Shown piece after piece: positions 10,581 through 20,184 of a stretch of DNA of 64,000 bases. Location: contig OX393563.1 of the NCBI GenBank assembly GCA_947652115.1, forward strand, positions 26,175,292-26,239,291. Reading direction: 5' to 3'. The translations under genes were made by a program, and so were the position numbers. Source of the DNA: Blastomussa wellsi. Its lineage: Eukaryota; Cnidaria; Anthozoa; Scleractinia; Plerogyridae. The number at the start of each line of letters is the position of its first letter. Within the stretch, counting starts at the first letter, position 1. The notes below the pieces were generated by a model. That model was not told where the DNA came from and did no database searches. It saw only the letters and a program-made list of their open reading frames with translations.

Positions 10581-12184
10581 CCGCGAGAACAAGGCACCTG
10601 TCGAGGGTGGCGGCGAGGTTTTGCCACTGCTTGCTGGGCGGTTGGACCACAAAGAGAGCTTGTTGTTCGCCGTCGACAGAAACCTGCGCCAAGACTTTCT
10701 CGATGCAGGCGGAAGCTTTCTCGTTCTATAGTTCGTCGAGTGGGAGGCCCTACAAAGTGGTTTCGATTCGAGTACAACCTCGGGCTTGCACGTCTGGGTG
10801 GAAGAATGTTTGGCGGAGCCGCTGGTTGGGGCAGTCGGCGTATTCTGCCAGGTGCCCGCCAACAGGCTCGCGGATTTCTCCTGCCTCGAAATTCGAAACG
10901 ACTTTGTTGTAGATCTTGTTTCGGGTAGTTGTGGTTTGTTGTTGTTCTGTGGTCTCGAGCCAGGTGCAGCAGTGCTCCCCGACGCTGGCGATGTTGTCCA
11001 GGAGCCGGGGGCTATTTTCTCCCATTGCGGCGGACAAACTTCCTGCCGTTTCGAATCCAAGGTAGTCCATAAGAGCTTTGCGATCCAAAGTGCCCGAAAA
11101 GTCTTGTGTATAGTCGATGGAGTAGATATCGTAGCCGAAGCCTCCGACCAGACGATTTGCGAAAACCGGCAGCGCCTGGTGCAACTCTTCCATTGGGACT
11201 TCGGAAACGTCGCATTTCGCCACGAAATAGCCGGCGATCTCTTCCCCGGGGTGTAGATCAAACCAGCTTCTTTTTGCCCTGTGCAAGGTTTTTTTATCGA
11301 TTCTCTCGATGGTGGCGCGGATTGCGCTGTTTTCCACTTTCCCTTGTCCCACTGTGTGGACGATGTTTGTTGTGTTGCGTTTCCCCAGGACATTTTCCAA
11401 AGCTATTGCGATGTTTGCCACGACAATTTTTGCCACGCCTTGTGGGCCCTCGGGGCAGGTGATTTTTTCTCTCTTGTAGACGCACTCCTCTCTGGAAAGA
11501 TAGCCAAATACGAAGATGTCGTCGACGAAAGGCGAAAGACCAGCCAATGGCCGAAGGTTCGTGCGACCTTGGTTCCCTGCAAGATAGTCGACCTTGGCGA
11601 TGTCGGCCAGAAGATTGCTTTCGTACGCGTTTTCGAGTAGCAGGTGGTGGAGGCAGCGTGGCCGAGTGGTTAGGGCGCCGGACTTGAAATCCGGAGGTCA
11701 CGGGTTCAAGTCCCGCTGTGACCACTTAGCTGGAGCTGTTTCTTGGTGGACCCTAGTTCAACTCCTCGGTCATGCTTTTATATAGCCAACTGGTCCGCCT
11801 CCCGCCAGTTGGGATTTTCAAGCTTGTTATGTTTATTTGAAATATTTGTTTCCCTCAGTTTGAGTGGCATGTCTGAGAATTAGCTTGATGTAGCTAAGTG
11901 CATGACCACTATAATCATTCATTTGACATTTTGACATTTGACATTTTTTAGGCAACAGATTTCTCGCACCGCAGACCCATACTATCGAAGGTTTGTCTTG
12001 TCGCGTCGTCGACGTTCGTCGCTGCAACTTCCTGTTTTTCTACTTCGTCGTTTGCAGCGGGTATTGCGAGGGGTGGGGGTGTTGTGGCTTCGTTTTTGGC
12101 CCCAGAGGAAAACAAAACTACAATATTGGAAGGTTGTGGAACCACTGTTCCGTTGTCGAAATCCACCAGCTGTTGCGAAGACAT
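10581..12184 (-). pseudogene. Rep-like replication protein, minus-strand copy, split by a SINE
   Basis: The start is ATG 12184 (MSSQQLVDFDNGTVVPQP), giving one open frame to GLRCEKSVA at about 11950. There a SINE of about 300 bp interrupts it. The frame resumes at about 11640 (YHLLLENAYESN) and stays open to 10750, covering LHRAKRSWFDLHPGEEIAGY, FGYDIYSIDYTQDFSGTLDR and KIYNKVVSNFEAGEIREPVG without the stop found in the plus copy. After a stop near 10729 a further block (MAQVSVDGEQQALFVVQPPS) runs into the N gap. The 50-codon N-terminus is acidic and low in complexity. Without the SINE this arm is the better-preserved copy. Assignment as an HUH-like replication initiator is tentative. Confidence 0.45.
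11649..11949 (+). mobile_element. tRNA-derived SINE inserted in the Rep gene
   Basis: The head has the pol III internal promoter: A box TGGCCGAGTGG (11659-11669) and B box GGTTCAAGTCC (11703-11713), with a serine-type anticodon stem-loop around TGA (CCGGACTTGAAATCCGG). The body contains the segment GCCAACTGGTCCGCCTCCCG and TTATGTTTATTTGAA, which I associate with a SINE common in coral genomes. The 3' tail has repeats of TTGACATT. The other Rep arm at 8160-8185 gives the empty site: host sequence reads on across the insertion point there. Confidence 0.85.
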
Positions 12185-12230
12185 TCTTGTTTACTTTCGG
12201 CAACCCTTCTCTTATTGGGCGACGCAAAAG

Positions 12231-12284
12231 TGGTCTGGCTTGTGGCAATGGAAAAGTGGTCTGGTTTGTGGCAATGGAAAAGTT
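12231..12284. repeat. Two 26-bp direct repeats upstream of Rep (iteron-like)
   Basis: The unit GTGGTCTGGYTTGTGGCAAT plus GGAAAA occurs twice without a spacer, 50-100 bases upstream of the Rep start at 12184. The other arm (7745-7780) has only one unit. Placement directly before a Rep gene resembles iterons, the binding sites of replication initiators. That function is inference. Confidence 0.5.
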
Positions 12285-12299
12285 GCCGAAATTTTGGGT

Positions 12300-12483
12300 G
12301 CCGAAAAAAAAAGTGCGCTCTTCTAAAAACTCCGATGCCACAGCTGCGGCATGGTGCGGGCTTTTGCATTCCTTTTTTTATTTGCCAGTTATGCTGTGAG
12401 CAATAGTTTCCGTCGCACTTTTTGCCGCAGTTCTTTTGCCGATTTCGCAGCAACCACATGCAGTTGTTTGCTCCGTGTGCCAT
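12300..12483 (-). CDS. Small Cys/His-rich ORF of the Rep element
   Basis: The frame starts at ATG 12483 (MAHGANNCMWLLRNRQ) and has a metal-binding-like series: C-G-K-K-C-x4-Y-C-x2-H, then PCRSCG. The spacing of three to four Cys/His pairs in about 50 residues suggests one or two zinc-binding knuckles. The frame formally stays open to 12118, but the last part crosses the iteron region and does not look like protein. It lies between the terminal hairpins and Rep on the same strand, so it would be the first gene of the unit. The plus-strand arm lacks it. Exact family unknown. Confidence 0.4.
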
Positions 12484-12520
12484 TACAGGGCTCGCCGCTT
12501 CTGTCTAATTGTTCGAAACT

Positions 12521-12890
12521 GACAGGGGGTGTTCTTCTACAAGTAGTATCTCCGGGATTTAACAAATACACACCTGGTCGTTCTACCGTTTTGCTATTAC
12601 TGTAACTCCCAGGAGAAATAAGTGAGCAAAGCGAGCTTCTTTGTCCTGGGAGTTATAGCAAAACGGTTGAACGACTAGGTGGTTCGAACCTGACAGGGGG
12701 TGTTCTTCTACAAGTAGTATCTCCGGGATTTAACAAATACACGCGTGGTCGTTCAACCGGTTTGCTATTACTGTAACTCCCAGGAGAAAGAAGTGAGCAA
12801 AGCGAGCTTCTTTCTCCTGGGAGTTACAGTAATAGCAAAACGGTTGAACGACCAGGTGGTATTTGTTAAATCCCGGAGATACTACTGGGG
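12521..12890. repeat. Two tandem long hairpins at the outer end of the Rep element
   Basis: A unit of 171 bases beginning GACAGGGGGTGTTCTTCTAC starts at 12521 and again at 12692. Each unit is itself an inverted repeat. The second is nearly perfect, with arms of about 80 bases (12713-12798 and 12799-12884) that close on AGTGAGCAAAGCGAGCTT. The first has shorter arms (about 12573-12682) and lacks a CAGTAA step in one arm. Such terminal palindromes suit replication ends or a MITE. The position at the end of a Rep unit favours the former (inference). Confidence 0.7.
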
Positions 12891-14085
12891 GCGTGGGCCT
12901 GCCAAGCCGTGTCGTTTATTTAACACTTACGCAGATATGTGCAAATAACAAGTATTATATATAAACGAAAAAACAGGAGCACCAAACCGGACACGAAAAC
13001 CCCAAAAAACCAGCAAGTGGAAAAAACACGGGGAACGTTACCCCCGACCAAGGCAGTGGTGCAACCCTTGGGGTTTTAGGGAATGCTAGTGTCTAAACTA
13101 TAAACATCAATAAACACACAAGTAAAACTGAGTTGCGTAAATGTTCGCAAGACCAAGCAAACTTTCACGTCTTTTCCCTCCCTACACCTTTCCTTTTTAC
13201 GCCTGCTACGTGGGTTATTACTGTCCCGGAGGGGGGGGAGGGGGTACTTGACCCATGTTTGGTTATAAGGGGTGCCGCTGGAGGTGACCCTGTTTAGGAC
13301 CAAAATAACCTCAAACATGTACCCTGTTTAGGACCAAGGAGAATGTTTTGTTACACTCTAGCGCTAGTGTCTAGTCCTGAAGATGATTTAATGTTGACTG
13401 ATGATCGGCTAACTGAGTGATGATGAACGGTTCTGATTTCGGATATGCTTACAACTTGACGAAAGTCTTGAAGCTATACCGTCTACAGGACGACTCCTTA
13501 ATATCCAAACCCTGTTTAGCACAGACTCTCTTGAATTATTTACCCTGTTCAGGACTGAGGGTTCAAAAACCATACCCTATCCAGCGGCTGTCCCCGTATA
13601 GCCCATGCAAGGGAGGACTCCCCTTCCCCCACGAATGACTGTACCAAAAGCCGCCTACGTTTGTGTCTGTTGAATGAGTTAAACAAGGTGCTGCCGTATT
13701 TTTTTATTTGTTGATCGTGTAATCCTTCACGTGAAACTGAAATCAGTCTATCAACTGATAGTTAACAGAACGAAACGAAACCACCAAATTCTCAAAACAA
13801 ATACCAGTATAAAAGGTCGTGTGATGCTGCACACTACACAAAATGAAATCGTGCTTATATAGTGCTCTTGATGAAAGTTTTGAATGGCAAGAGATCGTTT
13901 AAAAGTGTTGCAGGAAATGACTGTGTTTATCCAAGTTTATTGACGTTTTTTAATGATAATGACGAAAGGGTGTAAGTTCAGGAGGATTGAAGGAGTGTAA
14001 AGTCCCATATCTTGGCAACTGTTTAAATTGTGTTGAAAAGAATTTTTATTTAGAAAAGAGGCAAGCACAGTGAGAAAGTTTTAAA
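12891..14085. repeat. Non-coding DNA with CCCTGTTTAGGACC-type repeat
   Basis: The string ACCCTGTTTAGGACCAA occurs at about 13288 and 13322, with diverged forms near 13511 and 13541 (ACCCTGTTCAGGACTGAGGG). A G-run segment at 13219-13235 precedes it. This looks like an old dispersed repeat. No gene is visible from 12891 to 14085. Confidence 0.45.
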
Positions 14086-14089
14086 CTGA

Positions 14090-14865
14090 ATATGACACGA
14101 AATGTTTTTCTCTTGATTCTTGTAGTTGGACATCTAAAGAAAACGTTTCGAAGCCTTAAAAGTGCTGGAAAAATCTAAAAAGCATTGTTTTGGCTTTCAA
14201 AATACGCGTAATTTCCCTTCAAATTAGCCTGCGTAGCAAGCGTTCCCAGCGAGCGAAGATCGAAGAGCGATTTCTGCGAAGAGCTAAGAGCTATTTCCTT
14301 TTTGCCCTCGCCCCAATTTTCGCGCGACCGGAAATCGCTCTTCGCTCTTCGCAGAAATCGCTCTTCGATCTTCGCTCGCTTGGGAACGCTTGCTACGCAG
14401 GCAACCTTCAAATTTGTCCCAGAGACTGGGACCTAGTTTATCGACGGCGAAGTTATTCGTTACGTCACATTGTGTACCTTTGCCGCGAAGGTGCTCTGAC
14501 TACCGGAACAGTGACAAACTGGTGCATCGTAATTCCCTCTGTGTGTGAATTATTCCCACAGCTCGTTTTATTCGGGGCGCCAGCGACGCAGCGTCTTCCT
14601 CCTTTCGGTTTCTTTCCCTTTTCCGCCACATTTTGTGTTGCATTGAGGTACACAATTTGACGTCACGTTCCGATATCACGTGTGATTTTGGCCGCGCGAT
14701 GACCGGAACAAATTTGAAGGCAAGTTGCGCGTATTTTGAAAGCAAAAAAAGTTCTTTTTAGACTTTTCCAGCACTTTTAAGGCTTCGAGTCGTTTTCTAA
14801 AGATATCCAAGAGAAAAAAATTCAAGAGAAAAAAATTTCGTGTCATTTGCACTTTAAGATGCGAT
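14090..14865. mobile_element. Long-inverted-repeat DNA transposon, non-autonomous
   Basis: The left arm (14090-14225, with AAGCCTTAAAAGTGCTGGAA and GGCTTTCAAAATACGCG) is the inverted counterpart of 14715-14860. The arms are about 130 bases and imperfect. The left arm is interrupted by a second, younger element (14226-14405). The interior (14405-14700) has no transposase frame; open frames at 14465-14745 are unrelated to known proteins. Confidence 0.7.
14226..14405. mobile_element. Nested 180-bp MITE with 9-bp target duplication
   Basis: The ends AGCCTGCGTAGCAAGCGTTC and GAACGCTTGCTACGCAGGC are inverted repeats that extend through GCGAGCGAAGATCGAAGAGC inward. CTTCAAATT stands directly before (14217-14225) and after (14406-14414), a 9-base target duplication as made by Mutator-like transposases. 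A related fragment lies at about 40252-40350. Confidence 0.88.
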
Positions 14866-15573
14866 TGCATTTGGCGGGAAGCTGATCTATATTGCAAATT
14901 TACAATGCAAATGATTTCAAAAGTGCGAGCACATTCTGATAATTATTCATCACAAGTTCAGTTCGCCATCACCTTCGTTGGTTCTTGTTCAGTTGATATC
15001 GCTACAAAGTAAGAGCACACCTTCCTACAATAAGCTTGTAACACAGAAGATTGTAATGCTGAGACAAGAAGGAAAGCCAGGAACTGAAGACTGTAGCGAA
15101 ACAGCGTTATTTCCAACTTAAACTGATGGTCTTGCCCTAATGCAAAATGCACGTGGTAGGTCCAAGAGTTTTGGTGGAACTTATTTCGACTTAATTTGGC
15201 GGGTTGGTAGAATTATAGAAGCCAATGTTAAAGGGGGTAGTAGTTATTCTTAATTAGATTTTACATCTTGTGCTAAAATACAGTACAGCTTTTAGTTAAA
15301 ATATTCGTTGCTTTGTGAAAGAGCTGTATGCGCTCATTAACAGAAGCGTTTCAATGGAAAAACAACATTTTACATTGGATTAATCTTTAAAGACTTACTC
15401 TAGATCTACAGCGATATTTATGCATGGTCTACAAACCGGTAGATCTAGAGTAGTTGATATTTCTAAAGCGGGCCAGTTCATGGGATCCATTGTTTCGGAT
15501 GACTGTGGTGTTCGCACCTTTGTGATTTTAAGTAAAGTTTTTTTTTTATTTCTTGTTTTTTGCATTCTTCAAG

Positions 15574-15661
15574 CCTTTTGATCGAAGGGAATTGGTAAGC
15601 AGACGGACAAAGAGAATGGAGCTCTTCCTTGATACCAACCTAGAGGCCTTTCACGGAAAAG
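15574..15661 (+). CDS. Weak candidate exon
   Basis: Between a T-rich acceptor (GCATTCTTCAAG) and GTAAAC, one frame is open and reads PFDRRELVSRRTKRMELFLD and on to EAFHGKG. A second donor (GTAAGC, 15595) lies inside it. Charged, no domain recognised. Confidence 0.2.
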
Positions 15662-15959
15662 GTAAACATTATTGCATATTTTTTGTTGTTATTTATTTAT
15701 GTTTGTTTGTTTATTGTGGTTATGGTTTTATTGTTTGAGATGGCGATAACGTCATAATCACCCATTGTTATTAATATGCTCACCAGAACCTAATTGGCTC
15801 TTGAAACAATGACTTTTGTTCCGTGGTTGGCAAATTTGAATATCAAAAGAAATGTGGCGTCAATGTTTGTAAACAAGAAAGATCGCTATAAAAACTATAA
15901 TGCTGTATTATATTCGCTTACCTCAATAAAACATGATCTTTTACTTTTTCATTAATTAG

Positions 15960-16022
15960 GATATTGACGGCAAGCAAAATCTGCATAGTCTGCAGTACAG
16001 GGATAATTCTAACTTCTTCATG
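15960..16022 (+). CDS. Weak candidate exon
   Basis: A 63-base block with acceptor TTTTCATTAATTAG and donor GTAAGA reads DIDGKQNLHSLQYRDNSNFF with no stop. The phase does not fit the block at 15574-15661, so a shared transcript is not shown. Confidence 0.18.
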
Positions 16023-16480
16023 GTAAGAAGTGTTTAATTTTGTTTGTAGCTTTAGATGTGTCTAGTTCTATAAGAATGGATGCTTGCATGTGTAAACAGG
16101 AGGTTGCCAAACTATAAATTTTGGAAATGAAGAGAAAATTTGTTCCTTGCAAGAGGTTCCCCTCCATTTCGACTACCCCAAATCAGTGAACGTTTCCCAA
16201 AATAACATCGATCTGTTAGCGCAAGGGCGATGGGGGTGATGATTGTGGGAATCGGTGGGCGGCAGCTGTCAGTCTTGTTAAGGTCATACCAGGGGCAATT
16301 TCCCTTCTGATAAAGAGGCTCTTATATGCATGACGGCCTGGTTATTTTGCAAACAACATGTCTTTAAGCTAGACCAGGATCCACAAAAAAAGAGCTTGAT
16401 TGCTCTTGGGAAAAGTTTCTGCACTGAAGTAACAAGTCACTTAGAAACAACCTTGCTGACCTATTTTATTCTTTTTGTAG

Positions 16481-16539
16481 TTACATGGTACAAGCCAGTA
16501 TCAGGACCAATCCATTTTTGTCAAAACATCTTCATAATG
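16481..16539 (+). CDS. Weak candidate exon
   Basis: A 59-base block lies between TATTCTTTTTGTAG and the consensus donor GTAAGT. Two of three frames are open (one reads TWYKPVSGPIHFCQNIFIM). No family recognised. Confidence 0.15.
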
Positions 16540-17430
16540 GTAAGTCTCTAAGATAACGTTTTTAATTTATTAAACCTTATCTCCTCGTTTAAGCGCACCG
16601 GACGACAAGTATTAGACCCCCATCCCCATATCAATGCCATTGATTGTCACGAACCAGTTTTATTACATGCTGTGATGTTTTGTGCAAGAAACCTAAATAA
16701 ATCTCGTCACTTCGTATATTCATTTTGACTGGTCTTTAAGGATAAGAGTGGCCTTGAGTCATATTTTAATTTTCATTAGCCTATGTGGACGCATGGGCAC
16801 CTAATCAAGGGTATATTTCATTTTAATTGTATGTTCTCATTGAAAATTAAAAATTCCTCACCTTGGGATACATTTTGATCTCCTCCACTGTAGCTGCGAA
16901 TTGATCTTACAAAAATAACTTAGATTTAGATCACTTTTGGTCGAAGGTCTCGTATCTGAAGCAAACGCATTTAAAACAAGACTTGTATTTGTTGTGTTTT
17001 TTCTATTTTTTAATGCTTATATATTGCTTTATTTGAATTTATGCATTCGATGAAGGTAGTGAAAACAATTAAATTGTCCAGTGAAAACAGAAGTCGATTT
17101 TTGTGATAACCTAAACCTCAAATTATGGTTCTTTCAAATCGAAAACAAGAATGTCCATCTTCTTTTTTGTACTGAAACGGTTAGTGCAAAATGAAACGCT
17201 TGTCACCCAAAAATGGAAAAAAATTCAAATTCGGTTTTCTTTCACATGTAACTCTTACTAAACAAAACTCAATTTCTGAGGAATATTTTCCGACATTTAC
17301 AAATTCTTCCAGATATCACACTTTGTAAATAGGTTAAATTTGTCATTACAAGAGATATCTTTACTTGGTTTTCCAGCTGTTAGTGAGAGACTAGGACCTA
17401 AAGTTAACATCAGATCGAACTGTTTGTCCA

Positions 17431-17754
17431 TTCTCGTCCCCATAGCCCTTTTCGTTTCTCTTAGCTGACAGGGCCTTGGCACGAAAAACGAAGGGCTCTG
17501 GGGACATACGATTTAAAAAAAATATATATTTTCTTTTATTGGCTGTTGAGAACAAAGAAATCTTAACCGGAAGTCCAAATTTTCGCCGGCCGCCATATTA
17601 CAACACACAACATGTAGAAACATCAATGCTATATACATGAAGTCCGGAAGTCCTACAATCTCGGACTAGAAATCGTATGTCTCCAGAGCCCTTCGTTTCT
17701 CGTGCCAAGGCCCCGCCGACTAAGATAGGCGAAAAGGGCTATGGGGACGAGAAT
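17431..17754. mobile_element. MITE with about 86-bp inverted repeats
   Basis: CATTCTCGTCCCCATAGCCC at the left pairs with GGGCTATGGGGACGAGAATG at the right, and the match continues inward through the segment with CCTTGGCACGA. GTTTGTC flanks both sides (17423-17429 and 17758-17764), consistent with a 7-8 base target duplication. It carries no coding capacity. Confidence 0.85.
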
Positions 17755-19988
17755 GCCGTTTGTCATGACCATTACGAATGAAGTTGTTTCACCCTCGGAC
17801 GTACGTGGTGTAGGGAAGGGGAGGGGAGTAGAGATGTGATGGGTCCCCCAAACTGGCTCATTTTTGCACTGGTATTCGTTCTGGCTATAAAGAACTGAAC
17901 TTACTCTACAAGGTGAATACTTTTTGCTGATTATGACGTTATCTGAAGTCATTAAGGCCTCCATCTTAGATCCGCCATCTTGAATCTTGCTATTTTCTTG
18001 AATAGCCAGAAAATGAAGGAAATCAATACGAGATCAGGGCAAAATGTCAATGGAATGCAAAAATATATGAATTTGGTTATTTTGCAGAAGAAGACTAAAA
18101 ATAAAGATTGATGTCAACAATGTTGATATTTTGTCACCCATGTATGTTATTATGCGGTTACCATGGTAATACCGAAAATCATGGGCATCAAAATTTTCGC
18201 AACGGATAAATGAACAGCTACTAAAAATTACGGTATCATGGAGAAAATCCTCTTTTCACAGTAGTTGAAACCTAAAGTGGTGTAGTGGGGGGGGGGGTGG
18301 CATTCAACCCTCACCCCTCCCCTGGTACGTCCGAGGGTTAAAATTCCAGGCTTTGGGGGTGGTGTAGGAGCCCCTTTCCGGCCCGGTTGAAAGAGTTTGA
18401 AATCCAAAGGTGTGTTTGATGTTGGGTCAATCCAATTACAGTAAAAGCGGAGCGTTTTCCTCAAGGATATATTTTAAGTCGCTGCAAAAATGGATGTTTG
18501 CTTTTCAGTCGAAGTGAACAATAAAAATAATTTCCTTGATTTCGATGTCAAAATTGGAAAATTACATTTTACTGGAGTTTAGTTCCATTAATGGAATGAT
18601 CGGAATGTGGACAAAGTGGATTCCCATTTACCATAAAATAGCGCATAAAATTCACCGATTTTCTTTGCTCTAATGATTCTAGAACAAAAAATTACAAAAA
18701 CGATTTCTAGTTTAATTTCGTTTTGAAAGAAATCAATAACTTGAAATACTATTTCTGCTGAAAATAAGGACTTTGTAACACAAAAGAAACTTTTTAATCC
18801 AAAATGCTACTTGCCACATTTGATTTCTCGCCTTTAGAACTAAAATTGAAGTTTTTAAATCGACATTGAAACTTGTTGACTACAAAGGAAATGTTTTCAG
18901 CTAAAACTGGAATTTGTAACTCGAACTAGCTGTTATTTTATGACTGAAAAACGGATCTCTTTAAAGTGAATATTCGCTCCTTTTCAACTCGCAAGGACAT
19001 ATTTTTCATCTCAAAAGTGTCTTGTCCATTTTAAAAAGACAGCAAAATATGATACTTCTTTTACTCAAACGGGGTCTATTTTGGCTCACATTTCACGGTT
19101 ATTTTTCTAAAAAAATGATGGTTCAGCTTAAGGTATTTTCCATTTGAGTCTTTCTCGGGTGAAAAAGTGACGTTTTTATATCAAAAACTCACTTCCTCTC
19201 GAAAGAGAACCGTTTCAGAAAAATATGATACTTTTTAAGTCAGACAAACGGATTCTTTTTACTTCAAATTGATTTTTAAGTATAAAAGTAAATGTTTCAG
19301 TTGTAAGGAATATTTCAAGTGTCCATTTTCAACGAAAGAATGAACTTCTTCAACAAAGATAAATGAGTCTCTCTTAACTTGTTCTAGTTTCTAAAGTTCT
19401 ATTTCTGTTTAAAGGACTATACTTAAATACTAATGAACTGAAATTGTTGACAACAGGTGTTTTGAGGTTGAAAGTATATTTTCATGGTTTTCTTTGAGAC
19501 AAAATTTACTTTTTTTCTATTCCAGACGTAAGAACAAGTATCCAATTACACTGAAAGTTTACTGCACTGGACTTGTTTTCTTCAAGGTCATATGTTTACA
19601 AATTCATTTGCAAGTAGCTATAGGTTAAAAAAAGTTTGGATATAAAGTTTTAGTATGAGAACGGTAGTTAAAACTGTCAATCAATTCTTAGTGATGGAAG
19701 GAAAGTTTAAATTAATTAAGAAACTTGCCTGGGCTAGGCGATTTTAAAGTTTTCAATTGTGCGTGAGACATTCTCATCCATTATTTCTTCAAAATAATTT
19801 CTTCCGCCTGGGTTTAACATACACTGCTGTAGGGACTTTTTTAATTGTCGTAGATTTCTAATTAAAATGTTAAAAGCACTCTCCTACCGTTAGCCAGGAA
19901 CCTTTGTTTTTCTAAATTCTGCAACGTATGTTTCAAAAAAAGATATTACTTTGCTTGATTACGTTCAAAACCGTTTTTTTCTTTCTAG
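17755..19988. other. Non-coding AT-rich DNA
   Basis: No gene is visible. A G-run occurs at about 18287-18296. The stretch 18500-19500 repeats loosely worded strings such as AAACTTTTTAA and ACTTGTTGAC, which suggests old low-complexity decay. Confidence 0.5.
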
Positions 19989-20184
19989 AAAGTTTACATT
20001 TCTGCACAGAGAGTACAACAGTGGTTTGCGGTTTGCTCTGTTCGCTAAATTTGGTTTGGTTGCAAAGTCAGACTTCTTTGTAGAAAATTTCGAAGGTTGC
20101 CGGATAACTGTAATAAACGTTGTTTTAGAAAACGGAGACATTATTGTACAGGGATCAGAAATCAAAAGCCGCGAGTTACTGTGA
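19989..20184 (+). CDS. Candidate terminal exon, about 65 codons
   Basis: A strong acceptor (TTTTTTTCTTTCTAG) leads into an open block reading KFTFLHREYNSGLRFALFAK and later CRITVINVVLENGDIIVQGS, ending in a TGA at 20182-20184. The peptide alternates hydrophobic and charged residues like a small beta-rich domain. It is the most protein-like of the exon candidates in this region, but the family is unknown and partner exons are not established. Confidence 0.25.

Larger units (their letters stand above)
7712..12890. mobile_element. Fold-back (head-to-head) Rep-encoding element, two inverted copies
   Basis: The plus strand from about 7715 to 9210 is repeated in reverse orientation from about 12310 down to 10600, with high identity throughout. 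The region is visibly richer in G and C than its flanks. The plus-strand copy lacks the outer part of the other arm (Cys/His ORF and hairpins) and is directly joined to truncated Gypsy pol at about 7712. The minus-strand arm continues through a 200-N gap into extra ORFs and meets the plus copy near 9550-9600. The layout could be two insertions, an inverted duplication or partly an assembly product around the gap. No transposase of a known cut-and-paste family is seen. The best interpretation is an integrated virus-like or transposon-like replicon using a Rep protein (inference). Confidence 0.6.
14866..17430. other. Intronic-looking DNA
   Basis: AT-rich, with a short hairpin around 15399-15455 (CTCTAGATCTAC pairing with GTAGATCTAGAG) and three weak exon candidates given separately. 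No retroelement or long frame is visible. Confidence 0.5.

Noticed and set aside
9528..10928. A 466-codon plus-strand frame
   Set aside because: It runs through 200 N, and the rest is antisense to the better-supported minus-strand ORFs.
11650..11725. Functional tRNA-Ser (anticodon TGA)
   Set aside because: The anticodon arm, A box and B box are present, but the acceptor stem does not pair. The T-arm side forms a longer hairpin (GGTCAC...GTGACC), and a SINE body follows.
12521..12890. CRISPR-like array
   Set aside because: There are only two units without unique spacers, each palindromic over its length, and the context is eukaryotic.
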